Source: Streptomyces sp. NBC_01754
GTDB lineage: Bacteria; Actinomycetota; Actinomycetes; Streptomycetales; Streptomycetaceae
NCBI RefSeq assembly: GCF_035918015.1
Contig: NZ_CP109132.1
Location: 434,001-498,000 of the forward strand
Length of the DNA stretch: 64,000 bases
Direction of reading: 5' to 3'
The notes under the pieces were generated by a model that ran no database searches, was not told the DNA's origin, and was given only the letters and a program-made list of their open reading frames with translations. Shown here piece after piece: positions 55,076 to 63,137 of this stretch (position 1 is the first letter of the stretch; each line of letters starts with the position of its first letter). The translations under genes and the position numbers were made by a program.

Positions 55076-55585
55076 GGCGCGTCCTTTCAGCAGCGGTGCT
55101 CGATCGCCAGCAGCATATCGTCGTGTATGAGGTGACGCACGGTGAAAATTGATGACAAAGGATGGTAATCCCTCCCGATCCCTTCCCCCCTCTCCCCCGC
55201 TCATGCGGCCGGTCACATCTGCCCGGGGAGGCGGACTCCATCCGCGACATCGCGGCCGGTTCGCTCAACAGCTCCCGAACCGGCGGGTGTTGGCGATCCA
55301 TGCGGGCCGGGCGGGTCCTGCCGGGCGGACGGCGCGGCCGGGCAGAGCCTCTTCCCGTACCGGGGTCCGCGTGCTACCTTGCGATCAGCGGCATATGTGT
55401 ACGCCCCTCCTCATGGGGCGCCGATGCTGTTTCTTCCCTCTTTCTGCTGCACCGGTCTTCGATGACCGGCGGTTCCAGCTCTTCCTCCCTCCGGCCCGGG
55501 CCCTTCCGCCCGTCGCACGAGGTGTGATCGCACCGCCTCGCCTTCGCCGGACCTCCCGTTCGCCATGTCCGCGAAAGGATCAACC
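55076..55585. other. 510-bp divergent region upstream of the accessory rho gene
   Basis: No credible gene is seen. The left third is moderately AT-rich (ggtgaaaattgatgacaaaggatgg) and probably carries promoters. The right 200 bp forms a C-rich, hairpin-containing leader of the rho-like gene, described separately. Confidence 0.55.
55401..55515 (+). promoter_or_regulatory. C-rich, G-poor leader of the rho-like gene (possible rut-type site)
   Basis: Over 55431-55510 I count 36 C and 17 G in 80 bases, with pyrimidine tracts such as ttcttccctctttct and cttcctccct. That is the C-over-G skew of Rho-utilisation sites. Two small hairpins flank the first tract: cgcccc/ggggcg (55402-55420) and ccggtc/gaccgg (55452-55469). 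Confidence 0.45.
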
Positions 55586-56725
55586 ATGACCAGCACACTC
55601 GAACGCCCCGTCGCTCAGCAGGGCGGTCCCGTCCGCACCGCCGGCGTCCTCGACACCACCAAGGACGGCCACGGCGTCCTGCGCACCGGCCAGGGCCATC
55701 CGTCCCCCGGTGACGTCCAGGTGCCGGCGGCACTCGTCCGGCGGCACGGCCTGCGCAGGGGCGACCTCCTCGAGGGCGACTGCGACCGGCCGCGCGCCCT
55801 GTCCCGCGTCGATTCGGTCAACGGCCAGGCAGCACACGCTCTGCCGGGCCGGCCGCACTTCCGTGACCTCACCCCGCTCCACCCCCACCAGCGGCTGCGC
55901 CTGGAGACGCCGGGCGGCCCACCCGCCACGCGCGTCGTCGACCTGCTCTCGCCCGTCGGCAAGGGGCAGCGCGGCCTCGTCGTCGCACCGCCGAGAACCG
56001 GCAAGACGGTTCTGCTCCAGCAGCTCGCCGCGGCCGTCGCTGCCAACCACCCCGAGTGCCATCTGATGGTGGTCCTTCTGGACGAACGTCCCGAGGAGGT
56101 CACCGACATGCGACGTTCCGTGCGGGGCGAGGTGTACTCCTCCACGTTCGACCGGCCCGCGAAGGAGCACATCGCGCTCGCGGACCTGGCGGTGGAGCGG
56201 GCGAAGCGGCTCGTCGAGCAGGGCCGGGACGTGGTGATCCTCCTCGACTCGCTGACCCGGCTCTGCCGGGCCCACAACAACGCCGCCGGGTCAGGTGGAC
56301 GCACCCTGAGCGGCGGGGTGGACGCGTCTGCCCTCCTCGGGCCCAAGAAGCTGTTCGGTGCCGCCCGGGCGGCCGAGGAGGGCGGATCGCTGACCATCCT
56401 GGCGACCGTACTGGTGGAGACCGGATCACGCGCCGACGACTACTTCTTCGAAGAGCTCAAGGGCACCGGCAACATGGAGCTCCGCCTCGACCGCGCGCTG
56501 GCGGACAGGCGGGTCTTCCCCGCCGTGGACACCATCGCCTCGGGAACCCGCCGCGAGGAACTCCTCCTGTCCCCGGGTGAGCTGGCGGGTGTACGGACGC
56601 TGCGCCGCGCCCTGCACCGGCGGGACGGCCGGGCCGCACCGGAGGCACTGCTGGACTCGATCCGCCGGACCCCGGACAACGCCGCCTTCCTGCGTCAGCT
56701 CCGGCAGAGCGTGCCCGACGCGTGA
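55586..56725 (+). CDS. Accessory (short) transcription termination factor Rho
   Basis: A 379-residue Rho paralogue. It keeps the primary RNA-binding cold-shock-like domain (about 18-85, GVLDTTKDGHGVLR) and the full RecA-like motor. The Walker A motif is VAPPRTGKTVLLQQL (Lys140), followed by VVLLDERPEEVTDM with the catalytic Glu. Walker B is DVVILLDSLTRLCRA (Asp221), the Q-loop segment is TLSGGVDASALLGPKK and the R-loop is LKGTGNMELRLDRALADRR. It lacks the N-terminal Rho_N helices and the long Arg/Asp/Gly-rich insert of the housekeeping actinobacterial Rho, which is about 650 residues and lies elsewhere in these genomes. The start is ATG 55586, after gaaaggatcaacc. It converges on pgm. Confidence 0.93.
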   Translation: MTSTLERPVAQQGGPVRTAGVLDTTKDGHGVLRTGQGHPSPGDVQVPAALVRRHGLRRGDLLEGDCDRPRALSRVDSVNGQAAHALPGRPHFRDLTPLHPHQRLRLETPGGPPATRVVDLLSPVGKGQRGLVVAPPRTGKTVLLQQLAAAVAANHPECHLMVVLLDERPEEVTDMRRSVRGEVYSSTFDRPAKEHIALADLAVERAKRLVEQGRDVVILLDSLTRLCRAHNNAAGSGGRTLSGGVDASALLGPKKLFGAARAAEEGGSLTILATVLVETGSRADDYFFEELKGTGNMELRLDRALADRRVFPAVDTIASGTRREELLLSPGELAGVRTLRRALHRRDGRAAPEALLDSIRRTPDNAAFLRQLRQSVPDA

Positions 56726-56778
56726 CGGCGGCGCCACGGCCGTCCGCACTCCGGCCGTCCGCTCCGCGGATGTCCACG

Positions 56779-56804
56779 CGCCGGCCGCCCTCCCTCAGCC
56801 GGCG
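56779..56804. terminator. Weak hairpin between rho-like gene and pgm
   Basis: A 7-bp stem (cgccggc at 56779-56785, gccggcg at 56798-56804). The right arm lies inside the last codons of pgm. Its function as a terminator is uncertain. Confidence 0.35.
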
Positions 56805-58441
56805 GCACCCAGTGCCTCGGACACCAGGGCGCGGGCCTCGTCCTGGACCTCGGCCAGGTGTCCGGGGCCCTGGAAGCTCTCCGCGTAGACCTTGTACACG
56901 TCCTCCGTACCGGAGGGTCGGGCCGCGAACCACGCGCTGTCGGTGCAGACCTTGAGACCGCCGATGGACGCGCCGTTGCCGGGGGCCTCGGTGAGTACCG
57001 CGGTCACGGGCTCCCCCGCCAGCGTGCCGGCGGTGACCTGCTCCGGGGAGAGCCTGGCGAGAACCGCCTTCTGCTCCCGGGTCGCCGGGGCGTCGATCCT
57101 GGCGTAGGCGGGATCGCCGAAGCGCGCGGTGAGTTCGCCGTAGTGCCGGGAGGGCGTGGAGCCGGTGACGGCGGTGATCTCGGAGGCGAGCAGGGCGAGC
57201 AGGATGCCGTCCTTGTCGGTGGTCCACACACGGCCGTCACGTCGCAGGAAGGACGCGCCGGCGGATTCCTCTCCCCCGAAGCCGACGGTGCCGCCGAACA
57301 GCCCGTCGACGAACCACTTGAACCCGACGGGAACCTCCACCAGCGGCCGTCCGAGGTCCGCGACGACCCGGTCGATCATGGAGGAGGAGACCAGGGTCTT
57401 GCCGATTCCGATGCCGTCCGGCCAGTCGGCGCGGTGGGTGCAGAGGTAGCGGATCGCGACGGCGAGATAGTGGTTGGGGTTCATCAGCCCGCCGTCGGGG
57501 GTGACGATGCCGTGCCGGTCCGCGTCGGCGTCGTTGCCGGTGGCGAGGGTGTAGGCGTCGCGCTGCTCGATCAGCGAGGCCATGGCGTGCGGCGAGGAGC
57601 AGTCCATCCGGATCCTGCCGTCCCAGTCCAGCGTCATGAACCGCCAGGTCGGGTCGGCGCGCGGGTTGACCACGGTGAGGTCGAGGCGGTGGCGTTCGGC
57701 GATCCGGCCCCAGTAGGCGACCGAGGCCCCGCCGAGCGGGTCGGCTCCGATACGGATCCCCGCGTCCCGCACGGCGTCCAGGTCGAGTACCGCCGGGAGG
57801 TCGTCGACGTACGCGGTCAGGAAGTCGTGCCGCCGGGTGGTGTCGGCGGCCAGTGCCCTGGCGTAGGGCATCCGCCGGACCTCCTTGAGTCCGCCTTCGA
57901 TCAGGGCGTTGGCGCGGTCCTGGATCCAGGAGGTCGCCTCCGAGCCGGCCGGGCCGCCGTGCGGCGGGTTGTACTTGAAGCCGCCGTCGGCCGGAGGGTT
58001 GTGGGACGGCGTGACGACGATGCCGTCGGCGAGGCCGCCGTCGCGGTCCCGGTTGTGGGTGAGGATCGCGTACGAGACGGCGGGGGTCGGGGTGTAGCCG
58101 TCGTCGGCGTCGATGAGGACGGTGGCGCCGTTGGCGGCGAGCACCTCCACCGCGGTCACCCGGGCGGGTTCGGAGAGCGCGTGGGTGTCCGCGCCGAGGA
58201 ACAGCGGCCCGTCGGTGCCCTGCCGTGTCCGGTAGTCGCAGATCGCCTGGGTGGTGGCGGCGATGTGATCCTCGTTGAAGGCCGCCGCCAGGGCCGAGCC
58301 GCGGTGGCCGGAGGTCCCGAAGGCGACCCGCTGGCCCGGCTCGGCGGGGTCGGGATGGAGGGAGTAATAGGCCGTCACCAGCCGTGCCACGTCCACCAGA
58401 TCGCCGGGCTGCGCCGGCTGACCGGCCCGTTCGTGAACCAT
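56795..58441 (-). CDS. pgm: Phosphoglucomutase (alpha-D-glucose phosphate-specific)
   Basis: A 548-residue phosphohexomutase interconverting glucose 1-phosphate and glucose 6-phosphate. The catalytic phosphoserine is Ser146 in [19 protein letters not shown]. The Mg loop is [14 protein letters not shown], the sugar-specificity loop is [13 protein letters not shown], and the phosphate-binding loop is [15 protein letters not shown]. All four domains are present and the length is normal. It would feed glucose 1-phosphate to glycogen and nucleotide sugars, and it sits beside an exopolysaccharide cluster, though in the opposite direction. Confidence 0.97.
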   Translation of the reverse strand: MVHERAGQPAQPGDLVDVARLVTAYYSLHPDPAEPGQRVAFGTSGHRGSALAAAFNEDHIAATTQAICDYRTRQGTDGPLFLGADTHALSEPARVTAVEVLAANGATVLIDADDGYTPTPAVSYAILTHNRDRDGGLADGIVVTPSHNPPADGGFKYNPPHGGPAGSEATSWIQDRANALIEGGLKEVRRMPYARALAADTTRRHDFLTAYVDDLPAVLDLDAVRDAGIRIGADPLGGASVAYWGRIAERHRLDLTVVNPRADPTWRFMTLDWDGRIRMDCSSPHAMASLIEQRDAYTLATGNDADADRHGIVTPDGGLMNPNHYLAVAIRYLCTHRADWPDGIGIGKTLVSSSMIDRVVADLGRPLVEVPVGFKWFVDGLFGGTVGFGGEESAGASFLRRDGRVWTTDKDGILLALLASEITAVTGSTPSRHYGELTARFGDPAYARIDAPATREQKAVLARLSPEQVTAGTLAGEPVTAVLTEAPGNGASIGGLKVCTDSAWFAARPSGTEDVYKVYAESFQGPGHLAEVQDEARALVSEALGAAG

Positions 58442-59061
58442 CGCTTCTCCTTGGGTCTTCGTCGGCCGGCCCGCCCGCGCGGACCGCCACGGGTCGGACG
58501 GTCATCACGAGTTGTACCCGATCCCGTCCGTCCGGTCGTATCCGAGGGACGGCGGCCGGACCCTCGCAGTACATCCGGGGTACGGGGCGGGCGAGGACGT
58601 TTCCCCGGTGAACGGCCGGTTCACACGGGTCACGCACGACCGGCGGGGGAAGGACGGGACGCCGAATCCCGGACTCCTGCGGAGAAATGGGAGAGGCGTG
58701 CCCCGGGGCGCCCACCGGCGTGTGGAACGCGCTTCGGCCGGAATATGGGGAACGCCGGATCCCCATGCGAGCGACCGGCGGACGGAATCGGGCGGAACCC
58801 ATGCGGCTTTTCATGATGGGGCATCGGCCCGCGCGGACGACGTCACCGGAAGCGGACACGCCGCAGCAGAGAGCGAAAGGTTACTTCCCACGGTGGCAGA
58901 CGTAATCAAATCGGCCCCGTGAGCGAGTCATGCGTGAATCTCTTTGCACCGTCTGCAAAAGTGCACCTCGTTTTCATCCACTTGATCTCCGCCGCCATGT
59001 TTTCAGCCGCCGGGCTTTATCCGGTACGGCTCTTCGGGGGCATGTGAGAAGAGAGCCGCGC
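58442..59061. other. 620-bp divergent region upstream of the exopolysaccharide cluster
   Basis: Between pgm and the first glycosyltransferase gene. The right half becomes AT-richer (gtaatcaaatcgg, ctctttgcaccgtctgcaaaa, ctcgttttcatcc) and contains an inverted repeat, tttgca-ccgtc-tgcaaa (58943-58959), followed by the palindrome gtgcac. A reading frame at 58512-58922 exists but looks like random high-GC coding (Arg/Gly-rich, no ribosome site). A short GTG-started nonapeptide frame (58891-58920) is also visible, but nothing supports its expression. Confidence 0.5.
58943..58959. promoter_or_regulatory. Inverted repeat tttgca-N5-tgcaaa upstream of the exopolysaccharide genes
   Basis: A perfect 6-bp inverted repeat about 100 bp before the first glycosyltransferase start. 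It may be an operator or an upstream promoter element. The factor is unknown. Confidence 0.4.
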
Positions 59062-60255
59062 GTGCCGCAGAAAAGTTGCACCGAGGAAAATCCACTGACG
59101 GTCCTTCACCTGGTCCAGCCCGTGGAGGGCGGAGTGGCGCGGGTCGTGACCGATCTCGTCGCGGCTCAGGTCCGGGCCGGGCTACGGCCGGTGGTGGCGT
59201 GCCCGCCGGGCGGCCGGCTGGCCACCGGCGCGGCCGACGCCGGGGCCCGGGTGTGGGCGTGGCCGGCGGAGCGCGCGCCCGGCCCCCTGCTGGGCCGCGA
59301 GGTCGCCTCCGCACGCCGTCTGGTCCGGGCCTGCGCACCCGACGTGCTCCACGCCCACAGCGCGAAGGCGGGCCTGGCCGGGCGGCTCGCCGTCCGTGGC
59401 CGTGTCCCGACGGTGTTCCAGCCGCACGCCTGGTCGTTCGAGGCGCTGGAGGGCCGCGCCGCGCGACTGGCCGCGGGGTGGGAGCGGTTCGGCGTCCGGT
59501 GGAGCGACCGCGTCGTCTGCGTCAGTGAGGCGGAGCGCCGCGCCGGGCAGCGGGCGGGTGTCGCCGCCCGCTGGTCGGTGATCCACAACGGTGTCGACCT
59601 CGACCGCTTCCGTCCGGTCTCCTCCCGGGCCGCCCGGTCCGCGCGGGCCGGTCTACCGCTGCTCGCCGGTGTCCCGGCCGGAGCTCCGCTGGCCGTGTGC
59701 GTCGGGCGGCTGAGCCGGCAGAAGGGTCAGGACGTCCTGCTGAGTGCCTGGCGGCGCGTCCGGGTACCGGGGGCCCGGCTCGTCCTGGTCGGCGACGGTC
59801 CGCGCGGTGTCGAGTTGCGGCGGACGGCCCCCGAGGGTGTGCTGTTCGCCGGGGCGAGCGGGGACGTACGGCCGTGGCTCCACGCCGCGGACCTCCTGGT
59901 GCTCCCGTCCCGGTGGGAGGGGATGGCCCTGGCCCCCCTGGAGGCCATGGCCTGCGGCCGGCCGGTGCTGCTGTCGGACGTCGACGGCGCCAGGGAGAGC
60001 CTGCCACCCGGCCACGTCCCTCACTGCCTGGTGCCACCCGAGGACCCCGTCGCACTCGCGTCGGCGCTGACCGCCCTGCTGGGCGATCCGGCTCTGCGGA
60101 CCGAGCTGGGCACCGCCGCGGGGGCACACGCCCGGTCGGTCTTCGATCTGACCGGGACCTCCGGCGCGGTCCTGCGGCTCTACCAGGAACTCGCCGGCCG
60201 GTCCCGCCCCACCAGTCAGTCCCGCCCCACCACGAGGGAGCGCGTCGAGCGATGA
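59062..60255 (+). CDS. GT4-family glycosyltransferase (GT-B fold)
   Basis: A 397-residue retaining glycosyltransferase. The N-terminal domain opens LTVLHLVQPVEGGVARVVTD, the usual donor/acceptor loop start of GT4 enzymes. DVLHAHSAKAGLAGRLA follows, and HNGVDLDRFRPV links to the C-domain. CVGRLSRQKGQDVLLSAWRR binds the nucleotide, and the EX7E-type motif is in SRWEGMALAPLEAMACGRPV. It would add a sugar to a lipid-linked exopolysaccharide intermediate at the cytoplasmic face of the membrane. I prefer GTG 59062. A longer reading from 58930 would include a rare TTA codon and a Cys/His-rich stretch without homology. The stop overlaps the next start (ATGA). Confidence 0.88.
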   Translation: MPQKSCTEENPLTVLHLVQPVEGGVARVVTDLVAAQVRAGLRPVVACPPGGRLATGAADAGARVWAWPAERAPGPLLGREVASARRLVRACAPDVLHAHSAKAGLAGRLAVRGRVPTVFQPHAWSFEALEGRAARLAAGWERFGVRWSDRVVCVSEAERRAGQRAGVAARWSVIHNGVDLDRFRPVSSRAARSARAGLPLLAGVPAGAPLAVCVGRLSRQKGQDVLLSAWRRVRVPGARLVLVGDGPRGVELRRTAPEGVLFAGASGDVRPWLHAADLLVLPSRWEGMALAPLEAMACGRPVLLSDVDGARESLPPGHVPHCLVPPEDPVALASALTALLGDPALRTELGTAAGAHARSVFDLTGTSGAVLRLYQELAGRSRPTSQSRPTTRERVER

Positions 60256-61745
60256 CGACGGAGAGCGCACCGATTCACCGGACCGCACGGGCGACCGCCG
60301 TACGCGGGACGGCCACCGTACGCCCGCCACGGGACGGGGGCGGTGCCGGGGAGTTGCCCCGGGCCGCCCGGGACCGTGCGCGGTGGGCGTACCCGGCGGG
60401 GCTCCTGGCGGTGGACGGGCTGGCGGTGGGCGTCGCCGCGGTCCTGGTGGCGCCCGCGTCCGTGCCGTGGCCGGTGGCCGTCCTGCTCCCCCAGGTGGCC
60501 GCGCAGGTACTGCTGCACGCGTTCCGACGGCTGTACCGCGGCGGGTTGTCCCCGTCCGCGGCGGCTGATCTCCCCGCGCTGCTCGGTGCGGCGCTCGTGC
60601 AGTGGTGCGCCGCCGGGCAGGTCCTGGCGGCGTGCGACCCCGGATGGGGCATCGGCTGGACGGCGCTGCTCGGTGCGGTCGGCACCCAGCTCCTGCTGGC
60701 GTGCTGCGGGCGTGCCGCGGTGTACCGGTTACGGCGGCGGGCCGCGGCACGCTCGCCGCGGTCGGCCCTGGTGATCGGTGACGGGCCGGTCGCCGACCGG
60801 GTCACCGCGGTGTTCCAGGAACACGCGGAGTACGGACTGCGGCCGGTCGGCCGGGTGGGCCCGGGTGCCGCCTCCGAGGACCGGGACGGCGGGCCGGCGG
60901 CGGCCTGCGCGGCGCCGCTGCCCGTTCTCAGCACGGCGCGGGACGTCGGCCGGGCGGTCATCCAGAACAGTGTCCGTCACGCGGTGTTCACCGCCGCGCC
61001 GGAGTCGGTGCCGGAGGGCACCGCCCTGTTCGAGCTGTTCGTCCGGCACGGCTGCCGGGTGTGGCTGGTCACCGATCTGAGCGGGCCCACCGCCCGGGAA
61101 CTCCCGGCGCGGGACCATGTGTGGGGCTTCTCCGCCGCCCCGCTGCACCATGTCCCGCACCACCCGGTCGCCTACCGGGCCAAACGGGCCATGGACGCCG
61201 TACTGGCCTCCGTCGCCCTGGTGGCCGCCGCCCCGCTGATGGCCGTCTGCGCGCTGGCGGTACGCGTCTGCGACGGTCCCGGTGTCCTCTTCCGGCAGGA
61301 GCGCGTCGGCCGGCACGGGCAGCCGTTCGTCCTGCTGAAGTTCCGGACGCTGCGGCCGGCCGACGCCCATGAGGCCGCCACCCGGTGGAACGTGGCCCGC
61401 GACCACCGGATGAGCCGGGCCGGCCGGTTCCTGCGCCGGACCTCGCTGGACGAGCTGCCACAGCTGTGGAACGTACTGCGCGGGGACATGAGCCTGGTCG
61501 GTCCCCGACCCGAACGCCCCTACTTCGTCCAGCAGTTCAGCGGAATCCATCCGGGCTACCGGGCGCGCCACCGGATGCCGGTCGGCATCACGGGCCTGGC
61601 GCAGGTGCACGGTCTGCGCGGGGACACCTCGATCGAGGACCGGGTCCGCTTCGACAACCGGTACATCGAGACCTGGTCGCTCTGGCAGGACGTGTGCGTG
61701 CTGGCGCGCACGGCGGGCTCGGTCTTCCGTCTGGGGGGCAGCTGA
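60252..61745 (+). CDS. Polyprenyl-phosphate sugar-1-phosphate transferase (exopolysaccharide initiating enzyme)
   Basis: A 497-residue initiating glycosylphosphotransferase of the WbaP/CpsE/HPT type. The N-terminal half has several hydrophobic helices (PAGLLAVDGLAVGVAAVLVA and VAVLLPQVAAQVLLHAF) and a CoA-binding-like cytosolic domain (SALVIGDGPVADRVTAVFQE). The C-terminal bacterial sugar transferase domain has YRAKRAMDAVLASVALVAAA, FRQERVGRHGQPFVLLKFRT, LRRTSLDELPQLWNVLRGDM and SLVGPRPERPYFV. These carry the catalytic Asp-Glu and phosphate-binding Arg. Codon 160 (60729-60731) is a rare TTA, which suggests bldA-dependent expression. It is coupled by ATGA overlap to the glycosyltransferase gene. 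Confidence 0.93.
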   Translation: MTTESAPIHRTARATAVRGTATVRPPRDGGGAGELPRAARDRARWAYPAGLLAVDGLAVGVAAVLVAPASVPWPVAVLLPQVAAQVLLHAFRRLYRGGLSPSAAADLPALLGAALVQWCAAGQVLAACDPGWGIGWTALLGAVGTQLLLACCGRAAVYRLRRRAAARSPRSALVIGDGPVADRVTAVFQEHAEYGLRPVGRVGPGAASEDRDGGPAAACAAPLPVLSTARDVGRAVIQNSVRHAVFTAAPESVPEGTALFELFVRHGCRVWLVTDLSGPTARELPARDHVWGFSAAPLHHVPHHPVAYRAKRAMDAVLASVALVAAAPLMAVCALAVRVCDGPGVLFRQERVGRHGQPFVLLKFRTLRPADAHEAATRWNVARDHRMSRAGRFLRRTSLDELPQLWNVLRGDMSLVGPRPERPYFVQQFSGIHPGYRARHRMPVGITGLAQVHGLRGDTSIEDRVRFDNRYIETWSLWQDVCVLARTAGSVFRLGGS

Positions 61746-61748
61746 ACC

Positions 61749-63137
61749 GTGACTCCGACCGCCACCGCGGCTCCGACCGCCCGCCCCCGCACGGGCCAGG
61801 CGTCCGCCACGCCCCTCGACCGGCGTCCAGCCCCGGGCGCCCGGCGTGGCGGATGGCCGCTGCTGCCCCTGCTCGCGTCGGTGCTGCTCCTGGCCGTACC
61901 GGCCGGCGACACAGCGGCCGGGTCCGTGTACGGCGTGCCCCTGGCCGACGTGGCGTCGGGGGTCGCGGTACTGGTGTGCCTGGGCCGGCTGCTGTTCCTG
62001 CGGCGGCGCCCGCTGACGCCGGCCGCCGCGCTCGTCCTCGGGCTGCCGGCGGTGGGGCTGGCGGTGGCCACGGTCACGGCCACGGATCCGGTGGCGGCGC
62101 TGCCGGGGTTCGTACGGTATCTACAGATCTTCGTCCTGGTGCCGGCCGCGGTGCTCCTGCTCGTCCGGGACGCGGCGGACTTCCGGATCCTCACGGGCGC
62201 GCTCGTGCTGCTGGCGCTCGTCCAGGGCGCGACGGGCGTGCACCAGTACGTCACGGGGTCCGGCGCCTCCTACATGGGTGAGGAGATCCGCGCGGTCGGC
62301 ACCTTCGGTCCCGGCGACGTGATGGGGATGGCCACCGTCGTCGGCTACGGACTGCTGGCGGCCGCCGCGTACGCGTACCGCCCCGGCGCGGTACGGCCCG
62401 GGTGGCGGGTGCCGTGCGCCCTGGGGGCCGCCGCCGCGCTGGTGGTGCCGCTCACCCTCTCCTTCAGCCGGGGGGCGTGGATCGCGACGGCGGCGGGCGC
62501 GGCCGCGATGATCCTGCTGACCGGGGCGCGGCAGGCGCTGCGCACGCTGGCCGTGCTGGGTGCGGCCTCGGTCGTGCTGGTCGGCGGATTCGGCGTCGGG
62601 TCGCAGATGCTCTCGCAGCGGCTCTCCAGCATCACCGAGGTGACGAGCGCCCCGGACCGCTCGGTCACCGACCGCTACACCATGTGGGCGGCGGCGGCCG
62701 GGATGTGGCGGGAGCGGCCGGTGACCGGGGTCGGGCTGAAGGCCTTCCCCGCGCACCGGGACGGGCACTCCTCCATCGGGCTCTCGGCCGGGAGCGACAC
62801 GGCGGGTGCCGGTCAGGAGTTCGTCAGACAGCCGCTGCTCTCCCCCCACAACATGTATCTGCTGGTCCTCGGCGAGCAGGGGCTCGTCGGCTTCACCGCG
62901 CTCGTGGGCGGCTGGGCCGCTCTCCTGGTGGCCGGCGTACACCGGCTGGTGCGCGCCCGGGCCAGGGGTGCGGCGGCCGTGGACTGCGGTCTGGCCGCCG
63001 TCGGGCTGACGGTCTGGCAGTGCGTGGACTTCCTGTACGCGGACATCGGCGGCCCCTCCACGGTGCTCACCGGCGTCGTGCTCGGGCTGGCCGTGTGGTG
63101 GGCGCTGGCCGCGCCGGAGAGGACGGCCGCCGCGTGA
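61749..63137 (+). CDS. O-antigen ligase/polymerase family membrane protein (Wzy/WaaL-like)
   Basis: A polytopic membrane protein of 462 residues, starting with GTG 61749. About ten to twelve hydrophobic segments are evident, for example WPLLPLLASVLLLAVPAG, AAALVLGLPAVGLAVATVTA and ALRTLAVLGAASVVLVGGFG. The Wzy_C-type periplasmic loop carries LTLSFSRGAWIATAAGAAAM and later WRERPVTGVGLKAFPAHRDG, with NMYLLVLGEQGLVGF, the family signature. It would polymerise or ligate lipid-linked repeat units. It follows the sugar transferase gene by 3 bp and overlaps the flippase gene (GTGA). Confidence 0.88.
   Translation: MTPTATAAPTARPRTGQASATPLDRRPAPGARRGGWPLLPLLASVLLLAVPAGDTAAGSVYGVPLADVASGVAVLVCLGRLLFLRRRPLTPAAALVLGLPAVGLAVATVTATDPVAALPGFVRYLQIFVLVPAAVLLLVRDAADFRILTGALVLLALVQGATGVHQYVTGSGASYMGEEIRAVGTFGPGDVMGMATVVGYGLLAAAAYAYRPGAVRPGWRVPCALGAAAALVVPLTLSFSRGAWIATAAGAAAMILLTGARQALRTLAVLGAASVVLVGGFGVGSQMLSQRLSSITEVTSAPDRSVTDRYTMWAAAAGMWRERPVTGVGLKAFPAHRDGHSSIGLSAGSDTAGAGQEFVRQPLLSPHNMYLLVLGEQGLVGFTALVGGWAALLVAGVHRLVRARARGAAAVDCGLAAVGLTVWQCVDFLYADIGGPSTVLTGVVLGLAVWWALAAPERTAAA

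Noticed and set aside
58512..58922. 136-residue frame before the exopolysaccharide cluster
   Set aside because: No ribosome site, no domain, Arg/Gly-rich composition typical of random high-GC translation.
58840..58925. Possible riboswitch (c-di-AMP ydaO-like) in the exopolysaccharide leader
   Set aside because: I could not match the conserved core elements or helices. The resemblance is limited to short purine runs.
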